DNA from: DMER64 sp964600385
GTDB lineage: Bacteria > Bacteroidota > Bacteroidia > Bacteroidales > UBA932
Length of the DNA stretch: 49,986 nucleotides
Direction of reading: 5' to 3'
NCBI GenBank assembly: GCA_964600385.1
Contig: CAZRJC010000014.1
Span: 1 to 49,986, forward strand
A program made the translations under genes and the position numbers. Shown in pieces: positions 7,010-15,643 of the stretch (the stretch's first letter is position 1; the number at the start of each line of letters is the position of its first letter). The notes under the pieces are model-generated. The model was not told the DNA's origin. It did not search any database and was given only the letters and a program-made list of their open reading frames with translations.

Positions 7010-8149
7010 ATGCAGCCTGTATTCATAACCAAGACTTCTTCCTTTTTCCCAAACGAACCGGTCCCCAGCAGCGATATGGAACAATATATCGGAATGATAG
7101 GAGGGAAACCATCGAGGGCCAAAGAACTTATTCTAAGAAATAACGGAATTAAAACAAGGTATTATGCTCTTGACAAAAGCGGGAAGGTAACCCATACGGC
7201 CTATGATATGGCCGTAGAGGCCATGGAGAAACTCTATGAACCCGGCTTTGGGGTAGATGACCTGGAACTGCTGGCTGTTGGCACTACATCGCAGGAGATG
7301 ATCATGCCTTCGCACGGGGTGCAGATACACGGCCAGATGGGCGGAACGCGTCATACAGAAGTCGTGTCTTTTGCCGGTTCCTGCTGCAGCGGCATGCATG
7401 CGCTCAAGTACGCCTGGATGGCAATCGCCTCGGAAGAGAAAAAAAATGCGGTTGCCCTGGTTTCAGAGAGGCTGTCGGCATGGATGAGAGCCAATTATTT
7501 TACCAAGGAGTATGAAGATCTTCAACGTTTGCAGGAAGAACCCATTATTGCTTTCGAGAAAGATTTTCTCCGGTTCATGCTGTCTGATGGTGCCGGTGCC
7601 GTCAGGCTTTCAGACAAACCGGGACGTGACGGGATTTCATTAAAGGTAGACTGGATTGAACTTACATCGTTTGCCAACACGCTTCCTACCTGCATGTATG
7701 CCGGAGCCGATTTTGACGATTCCGGAAAACTCATGGGCTGGACGCATTTCCCCGAAGACGAATGGTTCAGCCGCTCGCTGTTCTCTCTCAAGCAGGACAC
7801 CAAACTGTTGGGTGAGAATATTGTAAAGATGGGAGGCCGGTTCTTTGTCGAATTAGTGCATAAATACAATCTTACCCCCGATAAAATCACCTGGTTTTTG
7901 CCGCATCTTTCTTCTATGTATTTCAGGCCCAGAATTATGAAACTACTGGAAGACATTCAGTTTGTAATACCGGAAGAACGATGGTTCCTGAATCTGCCCC
8001 GCGTGGGGAACGTTGCGGCGGCTTCTGCCTTTCTTATGCTCGACGAGCTTATTAGGACAAAACCGTTAAAAAGCGGAGATACTTTGCTTTTTATGGTCCC
8101 CGAAAGCGCTCATTTTTCTTATGCGTATGTACACATGACTGTTTGCTGA
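7010..8149 (+). CDS. darB: DarB-like beta-ketoacyl-ACP synthase III
   Basis: 379 aa, thiolase fold. The KAS III triad is in place: Cys126 in GSCCSG, His299 in WFLPHLSS, Asn334 in RVGNVAAAS. DarB-type enzymes join two acyl chains and close a 1,3-cyclohexanedione ring, which DarA then aromatises to a dialkylresorcinol. The directly adjacent DarA-like gene makes DarB a better reading than housekeeping FabH. The 3-hydroxyacyl or enoyl substrates could come from the two hotdog dehydratases upstream. No acyl carrier protein gene lies in the cluster. Confidence 0.85.
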   Translation: MQPVFITKTSSFFPNEPVPSSDMEQYIGMIGGKPSRAKELILRNNGIKTRYYALDKSGKVTHTAYDMAVEAMEKLYEPGFGVDDLELLAVGTTSQEMIMPSHGVQIHGQMGGTRHTEVVSFAGSCCSGMHALKYAWMAIASEEKKNAVALVSERLSAWMRANYFTKEYEDLQRLQEEPIIAFEKDFLRFMLSDGAGAVRLSDKPGRDGISLKVDWIELTSFANTLPTCMYAGADFDDSGKLMGWTHFPEDEWFSRSLFSLKQDTKLLGENIVKMGGRFFVELVHKYNLTPDKITWFLPHLSSMYFRPRIMKLLEDIQFVIPEERWFLNLPRVGNVAAASAFLMLDELIRTKPLKSGDTLLFMVPESAHFSYAYVHMTVC

Positions 8150-8151
8150 TT

Positions 8152-8550
8152 ATGAAAATCAAGGAAGTACCCCAGGACGGAGCAATCCTGGAATCAACGG
8201 AAGTAAGGGATGTTTGCTATGCCCTGGACGAAGACGGAACCTATAAAGAGGTCCTTAGCGTTGGATGGTCTCCCAAGAACGAGGCCATACAATTTGCCTG
8301 GAGTGCTATAAACGAAGAATCCGCACAGATCCGTCAGGAGGTTATTGAAGGGAAGGTGAGTCCTTTGGCTTATCACCTGAGCCGTCTGGTGATGACTCCG
8401 CGGATACTGGCCGATTATACGGGTTATTCCACCCGGAAGATTAAAAAATACTGCAGACCGGAAGTATTTGCGGGCCTTAAGCATGAGGTCCTTGAAAAAT
8501 TGGCCGGAGCGTTGAATATAAGTGTAGAACAATTAAGGAGTATTGACTGA
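8152..8550 (+). CDS. Small protein with C-terminal HTH-like segment
   Basis: 132 aa from the ATG at 8152, 2 nt after darB; a TTG at 8143 would overlap darB and is less likely. The C-terminal half (about 75-132) has the look of a short helix-turn-helix: SRLVMTPRILADYTGYSTRKIKKY, then EVLEKLAGALNISVEQL as in XRE-type domains. The N-terminal half is unassigned. It may regulate the cluster or act as a structural partner of DarB or the BtrH_N protein. DNA binding is an inference, since the second helix is basic but the motif is not textbook. Confidence 0.6.
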   Translation: MKIKEVPQDGAILESTEVRDVCYALDEDGTYKEVLSVGWSPKNEAIQFAWSAINEESAQIRQEVIEGKVSPLAYHLSRLVMTPRILADYTGYSTRKIKKYCRPEVFAGLKHEVLEKLAGALNISVEQLRSID

Positions 8551-8552
8551 AT

Positions 8553-9563
8553 ATGCAACTGAATTTTGATCACAAAACAGCCGGCCATTGCGAGAACGGA
8601 GTCGTAAGGAATTTACTGAAATATTACGGAGTGGATCTGAGTGAACCCATGATTCTGGGATTGGGATCGGGATTGTTTTTTTCCCATATGCCATTCTACA
8701 AAATGCACGGGATGCCCATTACTTCTTTCAGGCCTCTGCCCGGTGCCATTTTTTCCAGTGTGACCCATCGTCTGAGGGTAAAAATCAAACGGTATAAGTT
8801 CAGCAATCCAGACAAGGCCATGGCCAAACTGGACGAAATCCTTTTCACTGAAACCCCTGTAGGGCTGTTGGTTGGAGTCTATAACCTGCCTTATTTCCCA
8901 AAAGAGTACCGGTTCCATTTTAATGCACATAATATATGCGTGATAGGGAAAGAAGGCGATGAATACATAGTGTCCGATCCGGTTGTGGTTCAGAAATGCC
9001 GTCTTTCTTCAGCGGATCTGAGAACCGTACGGTATGCGCAGGGGACCTATCCCCCCATGGGTCGCATGAATCACATCAAGAGCATGAAACATCTCAGGCC
9101 GGTAGATGAAAAGATGATCAGAAAAGCCATCCTCAAGACGTGTAACCGCATGCTGCATATTCCCCTGCCCATGTTTGGGGCAAAAGGAATTGCTTATCTG
9201 GCGGCGAGAATGCGAAACTGGGTTTCCATGTATGGAGAGCGTGGCGCGGCGCTGAACCTGGCCCAGGTCATCCGTATGCTGGAAGAAATTGGTACCGGAG
9301 GCGCCGGATTCCGCTTCATGTACGCTGCTTTTCTTCAGGAGGCGGGCGAATTCCTCGGCAAGCCGGCATTAAGAGACCTGTCACTCGAATTAACAGCCAT
9401 TGGTGATCTTTGGCGCGATTTTTCCTATCATGCGGCCCGTTTCTTTAAGAAACGCGAGGGAGAAGTAGCTTCGTATGATCAAGTGGCAGATAAACTGATG
9501 AATATCGCACAGCGGGAAAAAGAAGTTTTTACCCGTCTGGAAAAAATCATGAAAAGTGAATAG
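8553..9563 (+). CDS. BtrH N-terminal domain / DUF4872-type protein
   Basis: 336 aa. The N-terminal half matches BtrH_N, a C39-peptidase-like fold: HCENGVVRNLL with Cys13, an EPMILGLGSGLFF loop, His126 in FNAHNIC and Asp142 in VSDP form a plausible triad. The C-terminal half is helical, as in DUF4872. In butirosin biosynthesis BtrH moves an acyl group from a carrier protein to an amine of the acceptor. By analogy this enzyme could acylate the DarAB product or an envelope lipid. It starts 2 nt after the HTH-like gene and overlaps the ABC ATPase gene by 8 nt, so it is firmly in the operon. Confidence 0.78.
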   Translation: MQLNFDHKTAGHCENGVVRNLLKYYGVDLSEPMILGLGSGLFFSHMPFYKMHGMPITSFRPLPGAIFSSVTHRLRVKIKRYKFSNPDKAMAKLDEILFTETPVGLLVGVYNLPYFPKEYRFHFNAHNICVIGKEGDEYIVSDPVVVQKCRLSSADLRTVRYAQGTYPPMGRMNHIKSMKHLRPVDEKMIRKAILKTCNRMLHIPLPMFGAKGIAYLAARMRNWVSMYGERGAALNLAQVIRMLEEIGTGGAGFRFMYAAFLQEAGEFLGKPALRDLSLELTAIGDLWRDFSYHAARFFKKREGEVASYDQVADKLMNIAQREKEVFTRLEKIMKSE

Positions 9564-10317
9564 TCAGTATGCCATAGAAACGGTACACCTGAAAAAGACG
9601 TACCGCGGGAAAGCCGAGCCTACGCTCGATGACCTTTGTCTGAGGATTCCTTATGGGTCCCTTTTTGGGTTTCTTGCTCCGAACGGGGCCGGAAAAACAA
9701 CGGCCATAAATGTGATTTGCGGATTAAGAAGATTTGACGGGGGAGTGGTGTTTGTAGGCGGACATTCTATCGCAACGGAAATGAAAGCCATCAAGCCCCT
9801 GCTGGGACTCGTACCTCAGGAGATTGCCCTTTTTCCTTCGCTGACTGCCAGAGAAAACCTGAAAATTTTCGGAGGTCTTAACGGTTTGTCGGGTTCGAAG
9901 CTTAACAGTCGCGTAGACGAATTGCTTACACTTTTTGATCTGACACACAGCCGGGATACAATCATAGGCCATTTTTCAGGTGGCATGAAGCGCCGGATCA
10001 ACCTGATAGCCGGAATGCTTCATTCTCCAAAAATCCTGATCCTGGATGAACCAACTGTTGGAGTAGATGCGCAGTCCAGGAAACTAATCCTGGATAAGCT
10101 GATGGAAATCAACCGGTCAGGAACAACAATATTGTTTATTTCGCATTATCTGGAAGAGGCAGAGGAAATTTGCGATGAAGTGGCTTTCATGGATCGGGGA
10201 ACTATCCTGTGTCAGGGTGATCCCTCCCGGCTGAAGGCCGGTTACAGCGGGTGCGAAAACCTGGAAGCACTGTATTTAAAACTTACCGGGAAAAAAATGA
10301 GGGACAATCATGAGTAA
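9556..10317 (+). CDS. ABC-2 type exporter ATP-binding protein
   Basis: 253 aa. It starts at GTG 9556, overlapping the previous stop; no ATG fits better. Walker A is APNGAGKTT (Ala in place of the usual first Gly), the Q-loop is VPQE, the signature SGGMKRR, Walker B LILDEPTVGVD, and the H-loop FISHYLEE. These place it in the drug/lipid export subgroup paired with ABC-2 permeases. The permease gene overlaps its end by 8 nt. The position at the end of the cluster suggests export of its product across the inner membrane. Confidence 0.93.
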   Translation: MNSQYAIETVHLKKTYRGKAEPTLDDLCLRIPYGSLFGFLAPNGAGKTTAINVICGLRRFDGGVVFVGGHSIATEMKAIKPLLGLVPQEIALFPSLTARENLKIFGGLNGLSGSKLNSRVDELLTLFDLTHSRDTIIGHFSGGMKRRINLIAGMLHSPKILILDEPTVGVDAQSRKLILDKLMEINRSGTTILFISHYLEEAEEICDEVAFMDRGTILCQGDPSRLKAGYSGCENLEALYLKLTGKKMRDNHE

Positions 10318-11581
10318 ACTAAAATACCTGTTATATAAAGATTTTCTTTTACTGATCAGGGACGTGGCCGGTTTGCTTCTGATGTTCCTTATGCCCGTCA
10401 TTCTGGTCGTGCTCATGACCTTGCTGCAGGACAGCACTCTGAATGTGGTCAAAGACACTCACGTGCCTTTGTTGTTGGTAAATAACGATAAGGGAGAGTT
10501 GGGAAAGATCATTGAAGAGGAAATAAACCGTACGGGGATATTTGATGTTGCCGTTATGGTAGACGGCCACAAACCCGGTCTGGAAGAATTGGAAAAAGAA
10601 GTGGCTTCAAGCCATTTCATGATGGGAATTTATATCCCCGAAAATACAACAGAGAGTATTCGCACCAATGTGGCTGAATACGTGCTTGCTGCCTTTAGCG
10701 GTGAGGAGGAGATGCCGCCCATAAAGAAAGTGGATTTCACTGTTTTCATAGACCCCACAACCAAAACGTCATTTTTTACCGCTGTTACAAGTACTCTGCA
10801 GGAAAAGGCACAGAAAGTACAGTTTGAGTTTATCCTCAGTCAGATGACCGAACAGGTGAATAACATGAGCCCCATCCCCTTTAATACAAAAGGCTTTACC
10901 GGCGATCAGGTGAATATAGACATCCGCAACGCCCGGCTTGAGGGAAAAGACATCGTTCCCAACTCGGTACAACATAATGTTCCTGCCTGGTCTCTTTTTG
11001 CGATATTCTTTATTGTGGTGTCTTTGGCCGGCAGTATTATCAGGGAACGAGAAGGGGGCAGTTTCTCCCGTTTGCTTACCATGCCTTGTTCCTATACCGA
11101 ATACCTGTTGAGTAAAGCGCTCATCTTTACACTGGTGGCATTGATACAGTTTGCCATCATGTTGCTCATGGGTATGTATATCCTACCTTATTTCGGGCTG
11201 GAATCCCTAAATCCCGGTACTTCTTTCCCCGCATTATTCATATTGGCACTCTCCTGCGCATTTGCCGCTATCGGGTACGGTATTGCCATTGGTAACCTGG
11301 CCCGTACCGACCAGCAATCCTCGGTCTTTGGTGCAATATCTGTGGTAATCATGGCCGCGGTGGGCGGTGTCTGGGTTCCGTCTTTCCTTATGAGCGACGT
11401 AATGAGAAATATCAGCCTTATATCTCCCATGCACTGGGGCCTTTCAGGTTTCTATGATATTTTCCTGCGCGATGCAGGCGTAGTGGCCATACTACCGGAA
11501 AGCGCAGCACTATTCGGTTTTGGGGCCATTTGTTTTGCCCTGGCCGTGGGGTATAACCACAAATACCGGATTGATATTTAA
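10310..11581 (+). CDS. ABC-2 type transporter permease
   Basis: 423 aa. One transmembrane helix near residues 18-40, a large extracytoplasmic domain (about 45-215), then several helices from about residue 225 to 415: the layout of ABC-2 permeases such as YhhJ/YbhR. An EREGGSFSRLLTMP coupling-helix region lies between helices. It overlaps the ATPase gene by 8 nt and closes the uninterrupted run of plus-strand genes that begins at 4197. With the LolA-like protein it offers a route from the cytoplasm through the periplasm for a lipid product. Confidence 0.9.
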   Translation: MSKLKYLLYKDFLLLIRDVAGLLLMFLMPVILVVLMTLLQDSTLNVVKDTHVPLLLVNNDKGELGKIIEEEINRTGIFDVAVMVDGHKPGLEELEKEVASSHFMMGIYIPENTTESIRTNVAEYVLAAFSGEEEMPPIKKVDFTVFIDPTTKTSFFTAVTSTLQEKAQKVQFEFILSQMTEQVNNMSPIPFNTKGFTGDQVNIDIRNARLEGKDIVPNSVQHNVPAWSLFAIFFIVVSLAGSIIREREGGSFSRLLTMPCSYTEYLLSKALIFTLVALIQFAIMLLMGMYILPYFGLESLNPGTSFPALFILALSCAFAAIGYGIAIGNLARTDQQSSVFGAISVVIMAAVGGVWVPSFLMSDVMRNISLISPMHWGLSGFYDIFLRDAGVVAILPESAALFGFGAICFALAVGYNHKYRIDI

Positions 11582-11637
11582 CGGGTGACGTTCCATTCCT
11601 GCTTTTTTTGTAACTTTCTGACAAATTGATATTTGTC

Positions 11638-13800
11638 ATGTTTAACGTAAGTGTAACAAATTTAGAATCTGTTGTTTGTATTTTCCCTGAAGGCAGACTG
11701 GACACTCAGAATTACGAAAGTTTTTGTAATGTGCTTCAATATCATCAGGATAAGGAAGAGTACCTGGTGATTGATTTTACAAAATGCAATTATCTTTCAA
11801 GCAGTGGAATCCGTCTTTTGCTGGGCGCCTCCAAAAAGTTAAATGCCAAAGGCGGCTCTCTCATGCTCTCATATTTGCCTGTAGAGATATTCCAGGTACT
11901 TGAAATGGCGGGCCTGAGTACATTACTCAGTATTTTCAGAACAACCGACCATGCGGTTGAGGAAATTCTGAAATTGAAAAAAGTTACGGGGAAACGGTTA
12001 ATTACACAACTTGACGGGCGAGCCTTCATTCTGGACAGGACAGGTCAGGGAACACAGGATGTCCTGGTATGGCAACAACCGGATCTGGCCGGTTATAATG
12101 AATTGACACTGGCCTCCGGAACGGGCTGTCCGGCGGAGAGTCTGGAACCCGATCCCGAATTGATGGGCCATTTCTTTCTTGTGGGCCATTGTGCCGGTTT
12201 CTTCCCGTACAAAACAGCTCTTTCTCCTGAATTCAGAGTGGTGAGGGATACTACACAAGGGGTTGTCCATGTGAACAGGGCTTTCTCTCATCCGGGCAAT
12301 CCCGGGTACAGAGTACGTCTGGAACGTGGCGGAGAAATGCGGCTGCAGGAACTGATGGATTTTTTACCCCGGTTACCTTATCAACAGGAGAGTCCGGATA
12401 TACGGGCAGTCATTGTGGCCGATTACAGTCATATCAGTCCTGTGTTTATTCTTCTCTTTTACGGAATGGACAACGAAAAGACCGGCGGGGCGTTTGTTCT
12501 GAACCGGATGCCGGATCTTCAGCATGACGACAGTTTTCCTGATTTCTGCTATCGTGCGCTTACCATTCAGAATATCGAAGAAGTAAGGCCTCTTGATTTG
12601 TCGGCTGTTTTGTACGATCCGGTGGTATGGATATTCTTTTCCCGCTCATGGGCAAATGCAGAGGGGCACAGGGTTGATGTTCAAACATCTGAAGGGACAG
12701 AGCTTATGCCCTATGAACGTTTTCTGACCCGAAAGTTATACTCGGATTCTGTTAAGATAACCGTTAAACAGCTTCATGGCGGTTACTCCGCAAAGACTTT
12801 CCAGGTTGAATCGTTCGATCATCATGGCCGCAAGCTCAGGCCCACTGTGCTTAAAATTGGCGGACGGGACATGATAGCGCGCGAAGCGGAATGTTGCCAG
12901 AAGTATGCTCTTCCCTACATACTGAATAACAGTGCCATGATTTTGGGAACCTCCTTCTTTTGCGGGAAAGGAGCACTCAGATATAATTTTGTGGGCATTG
13001 GCGGTGAAAAAACGCGGCTGAAATGGCTTACCCATTATTTCGATACCTGGTCCGGCGAAATGCTGGAACCCCTGTTCGACAAGATCTTTCTTCAAATCCT
13101 TACCCCCTGGTACGGCCAACCGGTAAGAGAAACCATTTATCCCTGCAAAGAACACAATCCCATGTATACGTTCTTTCCGCACCTTTGCGAGTCGGCCGGA
13201 ACAGAATTGGGTATAAATGCGGAAAATCCGGTCATTACGCTGCCTGGAACAGGAGAGGAAATGCCCAATCCTTATTATATGATTAAGCATGTATGCAAAG
13301 AAAAAGAAACCATGGGCATGGATTACTATACTTCCATCTGTCATGGCGATCTGAATATGCAGAATATTCTTCTGGATGATGAGATGAATGTATACCTGAT
13401 TGATTTTTCCGAAACGAAGCCCCGTTCTGTTGTTTCGGATTTCGCACGACTCGAGGCAATTTTCATGGTCGAATCGGCTCCACTTGAAGATGAAAGGGAT
13501 CTTGAATCCATGGTCAGATTCCTGTCTGTTTTCTATTCGGGAGATAGTCTTCTTTTGCCTGAAAACGTTTCCTGGAAGGGGAAAGGAGAAGCTATCATGC
13601 GACGGAATATTGCCCTGACTTCAAAAATGAGACAATATGCAATGGCTTCTGCACGCGACATCCGGGACATAAGGCCTTATTGCTTTGCGTTGCTTGAATG
13701 GGTGCTGCCCATAGTATGCTATTCATCTGTCTCTGTATTACACAAAAGATTGTCTGCCAGTCTGGCTTCAATCTTGTATAATAAGATAAAACTTATATAA
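11638..13800 (+). CDS. STAS domain - unassigned domain - APH-like kinase fusion
   Basis: 720 aa from the ATG at 11638; a TTG at 11626 is less likely. Residues 1-110 are a STAS domain of the anti-sigma-antagonist type, with the usual phospho-Ser loop YLSSSGIR (Ser54-Ser56). Residues about 115-345 are of a kind I cannot assign. Residues about 355-720 are an aminoglycoside-phosphotransferase-like kinase: a TVLKIGG strand with the likely ATP-binding Lys, an EAE helix, the catalytic HGD loop (His569, Asp571) with NMQN, and the metal-binding IDF (Asp589). It resembles the ternary-complex-associated kinases (TCAD9) described by comparative genomics. It follows the ABC permease by 56 nt on the same strand, so it may be co-regulated with the lipid cluster. 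Confidence 0.75.
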   Translation: MFNVSVTNLESVVCIFPEGRLDTQNYESFCNVLQYHQDKEEYLVIDFTKCNYLSSSGIRLLLGASKKLNAKGGSLMLSYLPVEIFQVLEMAGLSTLLSIFRTTDHAVEEILKLKKVTGKRLITQLDGRAFILDRTGQGTQDVLVWQQPDLAGYNELTLASGTGCPAESLEPDPELMGHFFLVGHCAGFFPYKTALSPEFRVVRDTTQGVVHVNRAFSHPGNPGYRVRLERGGEMRLQELMDFLPRLPYQQESPDIRAVIVADYSHISPVFILLFYGMDNEKTGGAFVLNRMPDLQHDDSFPDFCYRALTIQNIEEVRPLDLSAVLYDPVVWIFFSRSWANAEGHRVDVQTSEGTELMPYERFLTRKLYSDSVKITVKQLHGGYSAKTFQVESFDHHGRKLRPTVLKIGGRDMIAREAECCQKYALPYILNNSAMILGTSFFCGKGALRYNFVGIGGEKTRLKWLTHYFDTWSGEMLEPLFDKIFLQILTPWYGQPVRETIYPCKEHNPMYTFFPHLCESAGTELGINAENPVITLPGTGEEMPNPYYMIKHVCKEKETMGMDYYTSICHGDLNMQNILLDDEMNVYLIDFSETKPRSVVSDFARLEAIFMVESAPLEDERDLESMVRFLSVFYSGDSLLLPENVSWKGKGEAIMRRNIALTSKMRQYAMASARDIRDIRPYCFALLEWVLPIVCYSSVSVLHKRLSASLASILYNKIKLI

Positions 13801-13810
13801 TACTTGAACC

Positions 13811-14344
13811 ATGAGAAAAATTGTATTTCTTCTAACATTGCTTACAACTATGATCTGGTCCGGAAACATGGCAGCACAAGGTTTTTATGAACTGTCATTC
13901 AAAACAATCTCGGGAGAAAACTATGATTTTGCCCGGCTTAAAGGTAAGAAAGTGCTTATAGTGAATACTGCCTCCAAATGCGGTTTTACACCTCAGTTCA
14001 AAGAACTCGAGGCTTTGAACAAAGAATATGCTCCCGGTCTGGTTATTCTGGGATTTCCTTCGAATGATTTCATGAATCAGGACCCGGGAACCAATCAGGA
14101 GATTAAAGAGTTTTGTGAGATCAATTACGGAGTAACCTTCCAGATGATGGACAAATCGTCTGTAAAAGGAAAGAATATCAATCCCGTTTTCAAATGGCTT
14201 ACCGATAAAAGCATGAACGGCTGGAATGACAAAGCTCCCGGATGGAATTTTACAAAATATCTTATCGATGAACAAGGCCGGCTGATTGGGGTATGGCCTT
14301 CCAAAACCAAACCTTCAGATCCGGAAATCATTGGTAAACTGTAA
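13811..14344 (+). CDS. Periplasmic glutathione-peroxidase-like protein
   Basis: 177 aa with a signal peptide (residues 1-22, cut near MAAQ). The peroxidatic Cys57 sits in NTASKCGFTPQ, and the WNFTKYLID motif is present. The family motif FPCNQFGxQEP reads FPSNDFMNQDP here, so both the usual second Cys and the Gln of the active-site set are replaced. It would reduce peroxides in the periplasm using a thioredoxin-like donor, if active. It lies 10 nt after the STAS-kinase gene and ends one base from the convergent FemX-like gene. Confidence 0.88.
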   Translation: MRKIVFLLTLLTTMIWSGNMAAQGFYELSFKTISGENYDFARLKGKKVLIVNTASKCGFTPQFKELEALNKEYAPGLVILGFPSNDFMNQDPGTNQEIKEFCEINYGVTFQMMDKSSVKGKNINPVFKWLTDKSMNGWNDKAPGWNFTKYLIDEQGRLIGVWPSKTKPSDPEIIGKL

Positions 14345-14345
14345 G

Positions 14346-15440
14346 CTACCTGCCCAGATGAAATCCCCGGCTCAGTAGCTCGGATGATCTGAATTCGTTG
14401 TATTTATCGCCAATAAGCGGATAATCCCAACAGCCCAGACTATGATAGAGTTTACCGCCAAAACCCGTTTTGAATTTATAGAGCCCGTACAGCGGATGTG
14501 AAGGGTCGGGGCCGGGCGATACGCCAAACATATCATATTCCGTGCAGCCTTTTTCTTTAGAGATCCTTATGGCTTCCCACTGCAGCGCGTAGGTCGCCAT
14601 CAGATTCCTGTGTTCAGAGGAAGAAGCCCCGTACAGGTATGAACCACGGGGCCCGCTGATAATCAGAAACATGGCTGCCAAAGGAATTCCATCCCATTCG
14701 GCAACCAGTAACATCACTTCGGCCGGCGACCGGCTGTTATCCACTCTGGTGGACAGAACGGCCTCAAAGTATTTTATATCATTCAGAAAAATATTGTTTC
14801 TGGCGGCCGTTTCCCTGTAAAGATTGTACCAGACATCGAGATTCTCTATGCCCGTTATCCGTACATTCACGCCTTTCTTATGGGCCAGGCGGATATTATA
14901 TCTGGTTTTGGGTTTCATTTCTTCGAGCATATTTTCCCTGCCGTAATTAAGGTTAAGGTAAATAGTGCTTGAAGGAAGGATATTGAAATGGGCTTTCCTG
15001 AAATTCCAGTTAACGGTATTGCAGTTAAAACGAAATTCCTGAGATTGAACCGACGGTTCTCCCAGCCAGTCTCCATGTGTACTGAAATCTGAGCTGTCTT
15101 TTGCCCAATAAGACTCCCAGCACAAATCATAACGTATTGTGATGCATCCATTTGGTAGAAAAGAGCGGAGGCATTCAGACAGTTCTTCCAAAAAAGGACC
15201 CTGTGATGCTTCGTCCGGTTCCAGCTCGGGCCCATAGGGCACATAGGCAATAGAATAAGTCTCGTCCAAAGGCTGGATGAGAACCAACAGATCAGAAGTT
15301 GTAGTTTTGGCGTATCTGAAATTTACTGCAACAGGAAAAGATCCCAGCTTGTTTTTTACCGCAGACCAGAAAGCCGTTTGTTGGACTATCGGTGTTTCGT
15401 AAAGTAGTTCAATGTTTTTTCTGAAAACATCATTAAGCAT
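14346..15440 (-). CDS. FemX/FemAB-like aminoacyl (GNAT) transferase
   Basis: 364 aa. The two-GNAT-domain pattern of FemABX proteins is visible: KTRYNIRLAHKKGV, LVAEWDGIPLAAMFLI, LYGASSSEHRNLMATYALQWEAI, and GLYKFKTGFGG near the C-terminus. Firmicute members add amino acids to peptidoglycan from aminoacyl-tRNA. Bacteroidota homologues are common, but their substrates are mostly unproven. It is the last gene of a three-gene minus-strand unit with a small membrane protein and a cyclase-family lipoprotein. Confidence 0.85.
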   Translation of the reverse strand: MLNDVFRKNIELLYETPIVQQTAFWSAVKNKLGSFPVAVNFRYAKTTTSDLLVLIQPLDETYSIAYVPYGPELEPDEASQGPFLEELSECLRSFLPNGCITIRYDLCWESYWAKDSSDFSTHGDWLGEPSVQSQEFRFNCNTVNWNFRKAHFNILPSSTIYLNLNYGRENMLEEMKPKTRYNIRLAHKKGVNVRITGIENLDVWYNLYRETAARNNIFLNDIKYFEAVLSTRVDNSRSPAEVMLLVAEWDGIPLAAMFLIISGPRGSYLYGASSSEHRNLMATYALQWEAIRISKEKGCTEYDMFGVSPGPDPSHPLYGLYKFKTGFGGKLYHSLGCWDYPLIGDKYNEFRSSELLSRGFHLGR

Positions 15441-15448
15441 GATAACCC

Positions 15449-15634
15449 CTACGCCGCCAGATGTTTCAATAATTCATATACCAGGATAACAGGCCAGATA
15501 ATGGCTTTAAGCACGCCCAATACGCCCATCCAGAAACCGGTTGCCTGTGCAATAAAATAAATGACAGCTCCAATAAAGCCGAGTCCGTAAACAGCGCCGC
15601 AAGAAGCGCTTTTTTGCATTTCTTTCTTTTCCAT
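15449..15634 (-). CDS. Small two-helix membrane protein
   Basis: 61 aa. After a polar N-terminus (MEKKEMQKSASC) come two hydrophobic segments (about residues 16-32 and 34-58), so it is probably an inner-membrane hairpin. It lies 8 nt before the FemX-like gene and 9 nt after the cyclase gene, so it is almost surely translated from the same mRNA. It is a real small gene by spacing and composition; no function is known to me. Confidence 0.7.
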   Translation of the reverse strand: MEKKEMQKSASCGAVYGLGFIGAVIYFIAQATGFWMGVLGVLKAIIWPVILVYELLKHLAA

Positions 15635-15643
15635 TTGTAATAA

